Part shown: in pieces, positions 37,000 through 44,876 of the stretch | Layout: each line of letters opens with the position of its first letter | How positions within the stretch are numbered: the stretch's first letter is position 1 | Source: JBHJHP01 sp042219825 | GTDB taxonomy: Bacteria > Bacteroidota > Bacteroidia > Bacteroidales > UBA5342 | Length of the DNA: 64,000 bases | Reading direction: 5' to 3' | Assembly: GCF_042219825.1 (NCBI RefSeq) | Contig: NZ_JBHJHQ010000009.1 | Location: forward strand, 1-64,000 | Position numbers and translations under genes: made by a program | The notes under the pieces: generated by a model | What the model saw: the letters and a program-made list of their open reading frames with translations, nothing else | The model's database searches: none | Told to the model about the DNA's origin: nothing

Positions 37000-38418
37000 T
37001 TATTTCAGCGTAAGATCTTTGATACAGATATTCTCATCTGAAAGAATAAATTTTTCCTCCGCATTCAGGATGGTTTGTCTGAGCTTTTTATAAGCTGACT
37101 GTCTTAGCGGTAGAAAATTAGTGCTCCCCAGATTATCCATCTTAAACCGAACATACTGAATAGTTATTATATCGATATCAACCGCCGGCTGGTACGCAGT
37201 ATCATCAATTGTATTTACTTCAGAAATGATCCCTGCCCTTTGCAGGTCACTCATAATTTTACGCACCAGTCTTACCGGAATATTTTCGGCATCGGCAATT
37301 TCACTGGCTTTCAGAGGTTGTTCTCCCTCTTTAAACCGCTCTATGATAAGATAGAGAATATAAAACAGGATCGTATTTCTGTATGCTATACTAATATCCT
37401 TAATATCACTGTCGTATAAGAAGTTTTTATTATTCTGGATCGCAAAAGAAAATTCCGCACCGTATAATACCAGAACCCAACCCAACTGCAGAAACATCAG
37501 GAATAGCGGTAGTGCGGCAAACGTTCCGTAAACCGCATTGATTCGCGAGAGATAAACCTGCCCGTTAATATAACCATACTGCAGAAACTGGAATAAAATA
37601 CCAACAAGAATTCCTGCGATCAAAGCCGGAACTACTTTAACCTTGGTATTTGGGATCACGATATAAAAAAGGAAAAATACCAGGCTGTAAAGCACATAAG
37701 GTGCAACGGTTGCAAAGACTAAAGTTACCGGTCCAATTGCAAAATCAAGTCCCAAAATACTGAACAGCTCCTCTATTCTGGTTGTAACAAACACATTGGC
37801 TCCTGCCGAAAATATAATGATCACCGGCGCCAGAATCATAAAGCCAAAATAGTCTGTGTATTTTCGCAAAATCGATCGCGGCTTTCGAATCTGCCAGATA
37901 TCATTAAAGGTATTTTCAATATGGCTCAGCATATTTATAACTGACCAAAACAGTATAATCAGCCCAATTCCAAGAATAAAGCCTTCCTGTGTTTTATCGA
38001 GATATTTATACGCAAATCCAAGTATTTTTTCGGCCACATTAGTCTTTCGGGTTTGCTGAACAGAATCCGGGTACATGGCTGTATCAGCTGCATTCTGAAC
38101 AACCGACAGAGAATCGGATGTGATAACAATGGTCTGATCACTAAAATTTTTAATGATTTGTTCCTCAATATAATTCTGAAAGCCAAACCCTCTGGCAATT
38201 CCAAGCAATAACGCCAGAATAGGCACTACAGCCCATAACGAATAATAGGTAAGTGCAGATGCACGAAGTTGTACCTTGTCTTCAAGAAACCCTCGTATGG
38301 ACAAGGCCAAAACTCTGAACGGTTTCATCAGATATCGTTTCCATGTGGAAAGTTCCTTTTCAGGTATCCTCCAGATGTCCTGAGTGACAAACCTTATCAG
38401 GTCATTTAATTTACTCAT
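37000..38418 (-). CDS. YihY/BrkB family membrane protein with C-terminal winged-helix-like extension
   Basis: A 472-residue protein. Residues about 45-335 hold the BrkB/YihY membrane domain of six helices, with RASALTYYSLWAVVPILAL and NAVYGTFAALPLFLMFLQLGWVLVLYG. Residues about 350-470 form a soluble extension with LKASEIADAENIPVRLVRKIMSDLQRAGI, which looks like a winged helix of Rrf2/MarR type. The family was once annotated as RNase BN, an error. Its start lies only 12 bp beyond the 3' end of rnpB, with no terminator clearly between, so it may be read through from the rnpB promoter. Confidence 0.88.
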   Translation of the reverse strand: MSKLNDLIRFVTQDIWRIPEKELSTWKRYLMKPFRVLALSIRGFLEDKVQLRASALTYYSLWAVVPILALLLGIARGFGFQNYIEEQIIKNFSDQTIVITSDSLSVVQNAADTAMYPDSVQQTRKTNVAEKILGFAYKYLDKTQEGFILGIGLIILFWSVINMLSHIENTFNDIWQIRKPRSILRKYTDYFGFMILAPVIIIFSAGANVFVTTRIEELFSILGLDFAIGPVTLVFATVAPYVLYSLVFFLFYIVIPNTKVKVVPALIAGILVGILFQFLQYGYINGQVYLSRINAVYGTFAALPLFLMFLQLGWVLVLYGAEFSFAIQNNKNFLYDSDIKDISIAYRNTILFYILYLIIERFKEGEQPLKASEIADAENIPVRLVRKIMSDLQRAGIISEVNTIDDTAYQPAVDIDIITIQYVRFKMDNLGSTNFLPLRQSAYKKLRQTILNAEEKFILSDENICIKDLTLK

Positions 38419-38430
38419 AACAGATAGATT

Positions 38431-38777
38431 AAAAAGCAGCAGGCCTGTAAGCCGGGTTCTGTATCCCGAAATACATCGGGATGCCTGTCATTTATCTGAG
38501 CGACCTACCCCTCCCGTCTTCCGAAGAATAAAGCGGGCAGCTTTACGCGGGATATACATGGTCTTGCAACCCGTAAGATGTACAGCTATCTGTGTCGCCA
38601 CAAATACTGGTGGGCTCTTACCCCACCTTTTCACCCTTATCCCGATATACATCGGGACGGTTATTTTCTGTTACATTACTATGCCTTCACAAACATCTTC
38701 GCTTTCCGAAGTACGGCGCCCTGTGTTGCCCGGACTTTCCTCCCCGCCAAAGGTGGAGCGACAGACCGGCCTGCTGG
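38431..38777 (-). ncRNA. rnpB: RNase P RNA (bacterial type A)
   Basis: On the minus strand, the 5' P1 strand AGCAGGCC pairs with the 3' strand GGCCTGCT (38438-38445). Conserved blocks follow: GAGGAAAGTCCGGGC near the 5' end, AGAGCCCACC, a GGGTTGCAAGACC region, and ACAGAACCCGGCTTACAGGCC at the 3' end. The extra AT-rich helix with CCGATGTATATCGGG is a lineage feature. It catalyses 5' maturation of tRNA. The several open frames on the plus strand here are not coding. The exact ends are uncertain by a few bases. Confidence 0.96.
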
Positions 38778-38782
38778 TGCTG

Positions 38783-38790
38783 CAAAGGTA
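38783..38790 (-). promoter_or_regulatory. rnpB promoter -7 box
   Basis: The minus strand reads TACCTTTG (TAnnTTTG), placing the start of transcription at about 38776, where the RNase P RNA begins. No good -33 TTG was identified. Confidence 0.6.
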
Positions 38791-39102
38791 CAAAAATATA
38801 TATTCGAAGAGTTTACCGGTTAAAATGAATTAAATTAAACACTTATATGCTATTTTATGCTGATCCAAAACAAAAAACCGCCCATGGTTTGGCGTTGCAT
38901 CCAGGCTCGTCATAATTAATCAAAGCTTTAATTTTTTCGACATAGCGAAAAACGCTATATTGAACACTTTCATGATAAATAATGACCCCGTAATGGGCAA
39001 ATTAAATGAACCAAGGGTCAATGAGCCAAGCGAATGCCACCCTGGGACAAAAAAACCGTCCAGCTTAACTGAACGGTTTTCCGAATAAATAAAAAACGGG
39101 TA
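38791..39102. other. 312 bp intergenic region ending in a terminator
   Basis: Between the rnpB promoter and the DUF302 gene. It contains hairpins TAGCG-AAAAA-CGCTA (near 38944-38958) and CCAAGGGT..ACCCTGG (39011-39045), both of unknown meaning, and the DUF302 terminator at 39052-39080. No gene was recognised. Confidence 0.45.
39052..39080 (-). terminator. Terminator of the DUF302 gene
   Basis: AAAACCGTCCAG (39052-39063) pairs with CTGAACGGTTTT (39069-39080). On the minus strand it is followed by a T run. Confidence 0.75.
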
Positions 39103-39555
39103 TTAAAGATTGCTTAACGCCTCCTTAAATCGTTTGGTGACTTCTGCCGCTACTTTGTCCAGTTCAGGATTATTAATATTTTTCATTACTTCTGAAGGAT
39201 TGATCATAACCACCTCAACTTTTGAATCATCAACCAGTTTTACCACGACTTTACAGGGAAGAAACAAACCAATATTCGGTTCTGCCTGTAAGGTCTTATA
39301 CGCAAAACCCGGATTGCAGACACCCAGAATCAGGTAGGGCTTCATATCTACATTATCAAGTTTTTCTTTTAAAACTTTATCCATTTGCGTTTCTGTGGTT
39401 ACTCCAAATCCCTGTTCTTTCAGTACATCTTTGGTTTTCTGTACCACTTCTTTATAATTTCCATTTATGGTTTTACTCAGGTAATAATCCTGAGCATCTG
39501 CCGCAAATACAGCTATAAAACTCAGTAAAACCATAGCATACAAACTCTTTCTCAT
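39103..39555 (-). CDS. DUF302 domain-containing exported protein
   Basis: A 150-residue protein with a signal peptide (cleavage near ADAQ, residue 21). The mature domain has the DUF302 pattern: VVQKTKDVLKEQGFGVTTE, then the conserved YLILGVCNPGFAYKTLQAEP and LFLPCKVVVKL. The cysteine of GVCNP and that of LPCKV are family features. The function is unknown; related proteins are linked to metal or thiol chemistry. The gene stands alone. Confidence 0.88.
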   Translation of the reverse strand: MRKSLYAMVLLSFIAVFAADAQDYYLSKTINGNYKEVVQKTKDVLKEQGFGVTTETQMDKVLKEKLDNVDMKPYLILGVCNPGFAYKTLQAEPNIGLFLPCKVVVKLVDDSKVEVVMINPSEVMKNINNPELDKVAAEVTKRFKEALSNL

Positions 39556-39725
39556 AATATTTCAATTAATGTTTCATATTAAACATATAGAATATTATAT
39601 ATGTTTTCGGCAAAAAACATTTGTTAGGAATTTTTAGGAAATATGTAATTTACTTCTGAGAGTGATTTAGAATTACCATACTTCCAATGAGCTAAGGGTT
39701 TTGTAATTCCCGAGCTTCTCATTAA

Positions 39726-40376
39726 TTATTCGAATTCCAAGTGAGAGTCCGACAAAGTAGTTGATAATGTACATTCAATATATGGGGAACCAACAATAAA
39801 ATTTCCATCTCTCTTCATAAACACTATTTTTATAATGTATTCTCCATTTTTATTAGGGTTGAATGCAAAAACATATGGATAAGTATAAACACTTTTTGTA
39901 TCCTGATTTGCTAGGCTATAAAAGTCTTCATCTCTGGCATCATAAAATCTAGGATAGACTTTAGGCATATTAACTCTGAACTTATATACTTGATGTGGTA
40001 TTAACTGATCAGGATCACCCTCGATTTCTATACCTTGAAAACAGTCCTTACACTGATTCCATTGCCACTTATGTCTGTCTTGGATTACATTATTAATAAT
40101 TTCACCTTCCCATAATAGCTTTTTATCAGCATAATATAATTTATAATGACCATCCATTACTGTATCATTCCTGATTGTTCCCTCTTGTTTTATATTTCCG
40201 TTTTTAAAATACTCCCTAAAATATATTATGCTATCATTACCTCCTTTTAGAAATTTCTCTACCTTCAATTCTCCAGTATCATAATAAGTCTTCAATACCT
40301 TCTGTTGACAAGAACAAAAGATGATACAAACCATAATAAACTGAAGTGTATTTACTAATTTACTCAAATATTTCAT
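39726..40376 (-). CDS. Lipoprotein with MORN-like (YwqK) repeats
   Basis: A 216-residue lipoprotein (lipobox FCSC, about residue 23). The first half repeats the pattern of toxin-immunity MORN proteins: TYYDTGELKVEKFLKGG, REYFKNGNIKQEGTI and KLYYADKKLLWEGEI. The second half is a beta domain of unknown kind (EDFYSLANQDTKSVYTYPYVFAF). YwqK-type MORN proteins are often immunity or recognition proteins, but nothing here proves that. It sits next to an accessory-looking gap. Confidence 0.75.
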   Translation of the reverse strand: MKYLSKLVNTLQFIMVCIIFCSCQQKVLKTYYDTGELKVEKFLKGGNDSIIYFREYFKNGNIKQEGTIRNDTVMDGHYKLYYADKKLLWEGEIINNVIQDRHKWQWNQCKDCFQGIEIEGDPDQLIPHQVYKFRVNMPKVYPRFYDARDEDFYSLANQDTKSVYTYPYVFAFNPNKNGEYIIKIVFMKRDGNFIVGSPYIECTLSTTLSDSHLEFE

Positions 40377-40679
40377 TTAAGCCTCTTTAGTTTTGTTCCC
40401 ACACAAGATCACATTTAAACAAATTGCACAGTATTGTCCAGTATGAATTAAGTTTTCTGAACAGAGCTTTGATTTTTTTTACAACATGGCTAAATGTAAT
40501 TCCGAACTAAGTTATTATTATCAACCCCTCATTGGGTGCGTTCTGAGACCTCCCCAACTTGATGTCGCAAATTGCGATCTCAAGTTATTAAATTCTTCCC
40601 AAAATGCTGCAATAAAGGTTCATTATAAGCTAATCAGTATAAATCTTATTGAAAGTATGTTATTTTAAACGACATTTCT
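40377..40679. other. Intergenic region with a REP-like element
   Basis: No gene is supported here; the 60-codon open frame at 40486-40668 has no family features and covers a palindrome. The palindrome at 40556-40586 is listed separately. The segment leads directly into the small-RNA promoter at 40680. Confidence 0.5.
40556..40586. repeat. REP-like palindrome
   Basis: AACTTGA-TG-TCGCAA-A-TTGCGA-TC-TCAAGTT is a 31-base inverted repeat with matched arms of 7 and 6 bp separated by a 2-base mismatch. It resembles the palindromes that serve REP-associated tyrosine transposases. No transposase gene is in the window. Confidence 0.55.
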
Positions 40680-40687
40680 TATATTTG
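40680..40687 (+). promoter_or_regulatory. Putative -7 box for a small RNA
   Basis: TATATTTG matches TAnnTTTG. Transcription would start at about 40694, and there is no plus-strand protein gene for more than 1.7 kb downstream. A -33 TTG at the right spacing was not found. Confidence 0.4.
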
Positions 40688-40693
40688 TCATCA

Positions 40694-40839
40694 CGATACT
40701 CAACCTGAATCAAAATTTCCAATCATTTTACCAGAAATTTCAGGTTGTGTTTAGTCGAATCAAAATCACCTCAACAGGCTGAGGGTTTTAAAATAGTTAA
40801 GGATCTATGAGAGCTTTCGCCCGAAAGCTCTCATTTTTT
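40694..40839 (+). ncRNA. Candidate trans-acting small RNA
   Basis: About 145 nt behind a -7 box. It would fold into three hairpins: CAACCTGAA..AAATTTC against GAAATTT-CAGGTTG (about 40701-40748), CCTCA-ACAGGC-TGAGG (about 40772-40788), and a strong terminator TGAGAGCTTTCG against CGAAAGCTCTCA (40808-40833) followed by six T. The terminator overlaps the stop codon of the gene at 40831 on the other strand. No family is recognised. Confidence 0.45.
40808..40839. terminator. Strong terminator hairpin
   Basis: Twelve base-pair stem with a tiny C-rich loop and a T run on the plus strand (40834-40839). It would end plus-strand transcription of the small-RNA candidate and may also mark the end of the minus-strand gene at 40831. 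Confidence 0.8.
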
Positions 40840-41241
40840 ATGCTGTATGATTAAATCGAAAATTCGTGAAAAATTCGTGATGGTTTTCTCGGCATAGTAA
40901 ACCAGTCCATCGTACAACGCCAGTTTTTCCGGCATATGATTGCCACGGCGGATATCTTCCTCATCGTGTGACAGCAACAAAATGATCAGGGTATCATTTT
41001 TTTCTGTTATGGTATCGTCAACATCGAGCCACTTTATTTTCAGGTTTTCTTCATCCAGTATCTCAATGTTAATCTCAAAAAAATCACGCTGAAAAACTTC
41101 CACCAATAACTTTGAGTTTGAAAATTTATTTTCAAATAGAAACCTGAAATATAAGTCGATGCTTTCACCTTTTACCCACTTGTGCCCTTTTGATTTTATA
41201 TGCTCTTTGATGTCAGCAATCGTTTCTTCTATATTTTCCAT
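40831..41241 (-). CDS. Conserved protein of unknown function
   Basis: A 136-residue cytoplasmic protein. The start at 41241 (MENIEETIADIKEHIKSKGHKW) is preferred over 41268 because the upstream nine codons have no conserved character. It has acidic composition, mixed alpha/beta, and motifs such as YFRFLFENKF and LIILLLSHDEEDIRRGNHMP. I recognise no family. It lies downstream of manA on the same strand with a 44 bp gap, and may be cotranscribed. Confidence 0.7.
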   Translation of the reverse strand: MENIEETIADIKEHIKSKGHKWVKGESIDLYFRFLFENKFSNSKLLVEVFQRDFFEINIEILDEENLKIKWLDVDDTITEKNDTLIILLLSHDEEDIRRGNHMPEKLALYDGLVYYAEKTITNFSRIFDLIIQHKK

Positions 41242-41285
41242 AATGCTTATTTGTACATATGAAACCAAAACACAGACAAAATGTT

Positions 41286-42284
41286 TTAAGCCTGCTCAAA
41301 ATCCGCTTCGTAGTAAATCTCCAACAGCTTTGCCTCTCCTTTGGGTATAAAGCTAATTTCTCTCAATTCGGCAGGGATGAGTACCGTTTCGCCGGCTTTC
41401 ACCGTAACAGGTTCATTCTCTGATTCAATGACAGCCTCACCTTCCACACACATAATAATCTCGAATGAATCCAACAGGTAATAGTCGCGTTTTATGGATT
41501 GATCCAAATGTAACATATTAACTGTAAAATATTTATTGCGTTGCAAATTAACCGCTTTATTAAGCTCCGGCTCATAGTTTGTAACAAACGCTTCCGGTTT
41601 ACTGTAATCAATTACATTCAGCGAATCTTCAATATGCAGCTCCCTCAAATTTCCATTATCATCTTTGCGGTTATAATCGTACAAGCGGTAGGTCACATCA
41701 GAGGTTTGCTGAATTTCGGCTACCACAACACCGGCACACAATGCGTGAACCCGTCCGACGGGAATCATAAACACATCACCTTTTTTCACCGGAAATTTGG
41801 TAAGGATATCTTCAAAGTTACCATCATCGATGCATTTTTGCACTTCTTCACGGGTCACTTCTTTCGAAAACCCCGGAATAATATAAGCACCCGGTTTGGC
41901 ATCCATTACATACCACATCTCGTTCTTCCCCAGTTTGCCGTGGTGTTCTGCCGCATATTCATCATCAGGATGAACCTGAATACTTAAATCCGCGTTGGCA
42001 TCAATAAATTTTATCAGCAAGGGAATAACGGTTCCGAATTTTTCGAATACCGCATCACCCACCAGGTCACCCATGTAGACCTCAATCAATTCATCAAGAG
42101 GATTGCCAGCCAGAAAACCGTTGGATACAACCGAAACGCTTCCTTCCACCGAACTTATTTCCAGCGATTCACCAACCTTTGAATTTTCCTTTGCGTTTTT
42201 ATTCAGTTTCTCTTTCAGGTAACTTCCTCCCCAGATTTTTTCATGAAGTACCGGCTCAAATTTTATGGGATATAATAGACTCAT
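41286..42284 (-). CDS. manA: Mannose-6-phosphate isomerase, class I
   Basis: A 332-residue cupin enzyme that interconverts fructose-6-phosphate and mannose-6-phosphate, feeding GDP-mannose and surface glycans. The zinc-binding motifs are visible as SIQVHPDDEYA (Gln/His), GKNEMWYV (Glu) and HALCAGVVVAEIQ (His). EKIWGGSYL at the N-terminus is also typical. It is of the short, bacterial class I form. A TAnnTTTG box lies just upstream. Confidence 0.93.
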   Translation of the reverse strand: MSLLYPIKFEPVLHEKIWGGSYLKEKLNKNAKENSKVGESLEISSVEGSVSVVSNGFLAGNPLDELIEVYMGDLVGDAVFEKFGTVIPLLIKFIDANADLSIQVHPDDEYAAEHHGKLGKNEMWYVMDAKPGAYIIPGFSKEVTREEVQKCIDDGNFEDILTKFPVKKGDVFMIPVGRVHALCAGVVVAEIQQTSDVTYRLYDYNRKDDNGNLRELHIEDSLNVIDYSKPEAFVTNYEPELNKAVNLQRNKYFTVNMLHLDQSIKRDYYLLDSFEIIMCVEGEAVIESENEPVTVKAGETVLIPAELREISFIPKGEAKLLEIYYEADFEQA

Positions 42285-42300
42285 ATTTTCTGTTTTTTTG

Positions 42301-42308
42301 CAAATGTA
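42301..42308 (-). promoter_or_regulatory. manA promoter -7 box
   Basis: The minus strand reads TACATTTG (TAnnTTTG), 16 bp before the manA ATG, implying a short leader of about ten bases. Confidence 0.45.
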
Positions 42309-42392
42309 GGTTTTATCATCATTTAAAGCTAAAGGAATTATAAAAAGTGGAAAATTTCTGAATCCTGAATGCGTTAGGTTAAAATGGAGTAC

Positions 42393-42400
42393 TATTTTTG
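42393..42400 (+). promoter_or_regulatory. Promoter -7 box of the PafA-like gene
   Basis: TATTTTTG fits TAnnTTTG and ends 14 bp before the ATG at 42415, giving a very short leader. Confidence 0.45.
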
Positions 42401-42414
42401 TTTAAAATACGATT

Positions 42415-44034
42415 ATGAAGTCAAAACTAATATATTCACTTATTGCATGCTTGCTGATTTTTAGCACTGGAGTCAACAGTCAGATTCCGGTCCCGCCTGA
42501 AAAACCGAAATTAATCATCGGTATTGTCATCGATCAGATGCACCCGGATTATCTTAACCGTTACTACAACAATTTTACCGAAAAAGGGTTTCGGATCTTT
42601 ATCGATAACGGATATACCTTCAGCAATGCTTCGTACAGCTATGCATTCTCACATAAGGGACCGGATCACGCCACGCTGGTTACCGGAACAACACCTCGTT
42701 ATCATGGCATTACCGGCATAGAATGGTATAACCGTAAAACACTTAAAACGGAACCTATCACAGCCGACGAACGTGCCATAACCATTGGGTTAACACCCTC
42801 GCAAAGCGCGTACAATGCAGCTAACATGAATGCCTCCACCATTGGCGATGAACTGAAACTCAGTACGTACGGAAATTCAAAAGTTGTTTCGGTGGCGCTT
42901 GAACCGACGCAGGCTGTTTTGCTGGCCGGGCATGCTGCAGATGGCGCTTACTGGCTGGATGAGAAAACCGGTAAAATTATTTCCAGTGATGCATATATGG
43001 CCTGGCTTCCTGATTGGGTGGATGCCTTTAATCTGAAAAATTTTCCGGCCTTTTACATGAAAGCGAAGTGGGATCTTTTACTTCCGGAAAATAAATATCT
43101 GTACGATGCAAAAAAGCGGATTTACAAAGATTATTCGCTGCCACAATCCTTCGAATCCAATGCATCAAAGCCAAACCCGTATGCCTTTCTTAAGGCAACA
43201 CCTTTCGGCAATATGATTCTGAAGGATTTTGTCATTGACGCTATTAAAGGTGAAAAACTGGGAGAAGACGATTTTACAGACCTGTTGTTTGTCAACTTTT
43301 CATCCTTGGGACAGAAAGCGTTGGAATACGGCCCCTACTCCATTGAAATGGAAGATAATTACATCCGGCTCGACCGCGAAATTGAAGACCTGATTAAAAC
43401 CGTTGAAAAAGAAGTTGGTCGCAATAATGTATTGTTCTTTTTAACCGGATCGCAAAGGGCTCCGATCAACCCTGAATATCTTGAGGAATATAATATTCCG
43501 TCCGGTTATTTTAAAACGGATCGGGCCATGGCACTGCTCAACACTTATCTGATGGCCTTTTACGGGCAAGGCCGATGGGTTGAACATTATTATGGCCAGC
43601 AGATCTATCTGAACAAAGAGCTGATAGAATCTTCTAAAATTTCGTTTAAAGAAGTTCAGGATAAAACGGCAGCCTTTATGAAGGAATTTACCGGCGTTGC
43701 GTTTGCAGCGCCAACACATCTGTTCAGTGAAAATGAGTACCAGTCGGGAGTTCTGAAAAAAATGCAGGAATCCTATAACAAGGAACATTGCGGTGACGTA
43801 TTCCTGATGCTGGAACCGGGTTGGATTGAAGAACCCGGGGACGATTACAACAATGAAGTTTACGGATTATCAGACACGCGTGTTCCTCTGAGTTTTTATG
43901 GATGGAAAGTGGGACGTGGCGAAAGTTCCCAACCTGTAAAGATCAGCGATATCATTCCAACAATATGCAGTATGACAGGCATTCCTATGCCAAACAGTGC
44001 CACGGGAACACCGATAAAAGCACTTAATCCCTGA
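42415..44034 (+). CDS. PafA-family alkaline phosphatase homologue lacking active-site residues
   Basis: A 539-residue protein with a signal peptide (cleavage near VNSQ, residue 23). It has the PafA framework: KLIIGIVIDQMHPDYL, LVTGTTPRYHGI, LAGHAADGAYWLD, GPYSIEMEDNYIRLDREIEDL and RVPLSFYGWKVG. PafA (Elizabethkingia) uses T79, N100, K162, R164 and metal ligands D38, D305, H309, D352, H353 and H486. By alignment only D38 (here D40) remains. The Thr nucleophile is K81, KDR reads E163-P-T165, the ligands read G299/L303 and S346/Q347, and the last His is R489. It therefore looks like a pseudo-enzyme rather than a phosphatase. It is followed by AIM24. Confidence 0.85.
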   Translation: MKSKLIYSLIACLLIFSTGVNSQIPVPPEKPKLIIGIVIDQMHPDYLNRYYNNFTEKGFRIFIDNGYTFSNASYSYAFSHKGPDHATLVTGTTPRYHGITGIEWYNRKTLKTEPITADERAITIGLTPSQSAYNAANMNASTIGDELKLSTYGNSKVVSVALEPTQAVLLAGHAADGAYWLDEKTGKIISSDAYMAWLPDWVDAFNLKNFPAFYMKAKWDLLLPENKYLYDAKKRIYKDYSLPQSFESNASKPNPYAFLKATPFGNMILKDFVIDAIKGEKLGEDDFTDLLFVNFSSLGQKALEYGPYSIEMEDNYIRLDREIEDLIKTVEKEVGRNNVLFFLTGSQRAPINPEYLEEYNIPSGYFKTDRAMALLNTYLMAFYGQGRWVEHYYGQQIYLNKELIESSKISFKEVQDKTAAFMKEFTGVAFAAPTHLFSENEYQSGVLKKMQESYNKEHCGDVFLMLEPGWIEEPGDDYNNEVYGLSDTRVPLSFYGWKVGRGESSQPVKISDIIPTICSMTGIPMPNSATGTPIKALNP

Positions 44035-44068
44035 AATATTTAACATAAACTCTATAAACAAATACGCT

Positions 44069-44836
44069 ATGCAATCACACGAAATTGACTACCACATTAA
44101 AGGCCACGATGTACAACTTGTGGAAATTGAACTCGATCCGAATGAAACAGTCATTGCCGAAGCCGGCGCCATGTTATACATGGACGAAGGAATTAATTAT
44201 ACTGCCCGCATGGGAGACGGATCAACACCCAACGAGGGACTGTTTGGTAAACTTCTGAAAGGTGCCGGCAGGCTTATCACCGGTGAAAGCCTTTTTGTAA
44301 CCCATTTTACGAATCAGGGATACGGAAAAAAGCGTGTGGCTTTTTCGGCACCATATCCGGGAACTATTATTCCGCTTCATCTGCAAAATCTGGGCTACAG
44401 GGTTACGGTTCAACGCGATGCCTTTTTATGTGCTGCCTTAGGAACCAAAATTTCGGTTACGTTCAGTAAACGCCTGGGATCAGGATTATTTGGCGGCGAA
44501 GGTTTTATTCTTCAGAAACTGGAAGGAGACGGACTGGCATTTGTTCATGCAGGCGGAACCGTAATTGAAAAGGAACTGAACGGCGAATCACTGTTTGTGG
44601 ATACGGGTTGTCTGGTCGGGTTCACCGATGGCATTGATTACAACATCAGTCAGGCCGGCGGACTGCGTTCAATGGTTTTTGGCGGAGAAGGTTTGTTTCT
44701 GGCACATTTAAGAGGAACCGGAAAAGTATGGTTACAGTCTATGCCAATAAGTAAACTGATTGCAGCCATTGCTCCGGCAGGAAGAAACAGCGGCAAAGAA
44801 ACCGGCGGTTTGCTGGGAAATTTACTTCAGGACTAA
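44069..44836 (+). CDS. AIM24 family protein (TIGR00266)
   Basis: A 255-residue beta-rich protein. It shows ETVIAEAGAMLYMDEG, GLFGKLLKGAGRLITGESLF and SGLFGGEGFILQKLEGDGLAFVHAGG, the TIGR00266/AIM24 signature of two glycine-rich TRAP-like beta domains. The yeast homologue works in mitochondrial inner-membrane organisation; the bacterial role is unknown. The gap to the PafA-like gene is 34 bp and cotranscription is likely. Confidence 0.92.
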   Translation: MQSHEIDYHIKGHDVQLVEIELDPNETVIAEAGAMLYMDEGINYTARMGDGSTPNEGLFGKLLKGAGRLITGESLFVTHFTNQGYGKKRVAFSAPYPGTIIPLHLQNLGYRVTVQRDAFLCAALGTKISVTFSKRLGSGLFGGEGFILQKLEGDGLAFVHAGGTVIEKELNGESLFVDTGCLVGFTDGIDYNISQAGGLRSMVFGGEGLFLAHLRGTGKVWLQSMPISKLIAAIAPAGRNSGKETGGLLGNLLQD

Positions 44837-44849
44837 GCAGTATTTTTAT

Positions 44850-44857
44850 TACTTTTG
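44850..44857 (+). promoter_or_regulatory. trpS promoter -7 box
   Basis: TACTTTTG (TAnnTTTG) lies 20 bp before the trpS ATG. No clear -33 TTG is seen. Confidence 0.45.
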
Positions 44858-44876
44858 CAGCCGTTAATTTAAAGAC

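Noticed and set aside
37000..38418. RNase BN annotation for the BrkB/YihY protein
   Set aside because: The sequence is a six-helix membrane family; RNase BN is a different protein, so that name is a known misannotation.
38384..38833. Three overlapping plus-strand open frames
   Set aside because: They lie on the antisense strand of rnpB and have no protein features.
40486..40668. 60-codon plus-strand open frame
   Set aside because: No signal, no family resemblance, and it spans a REP-like palindrome.
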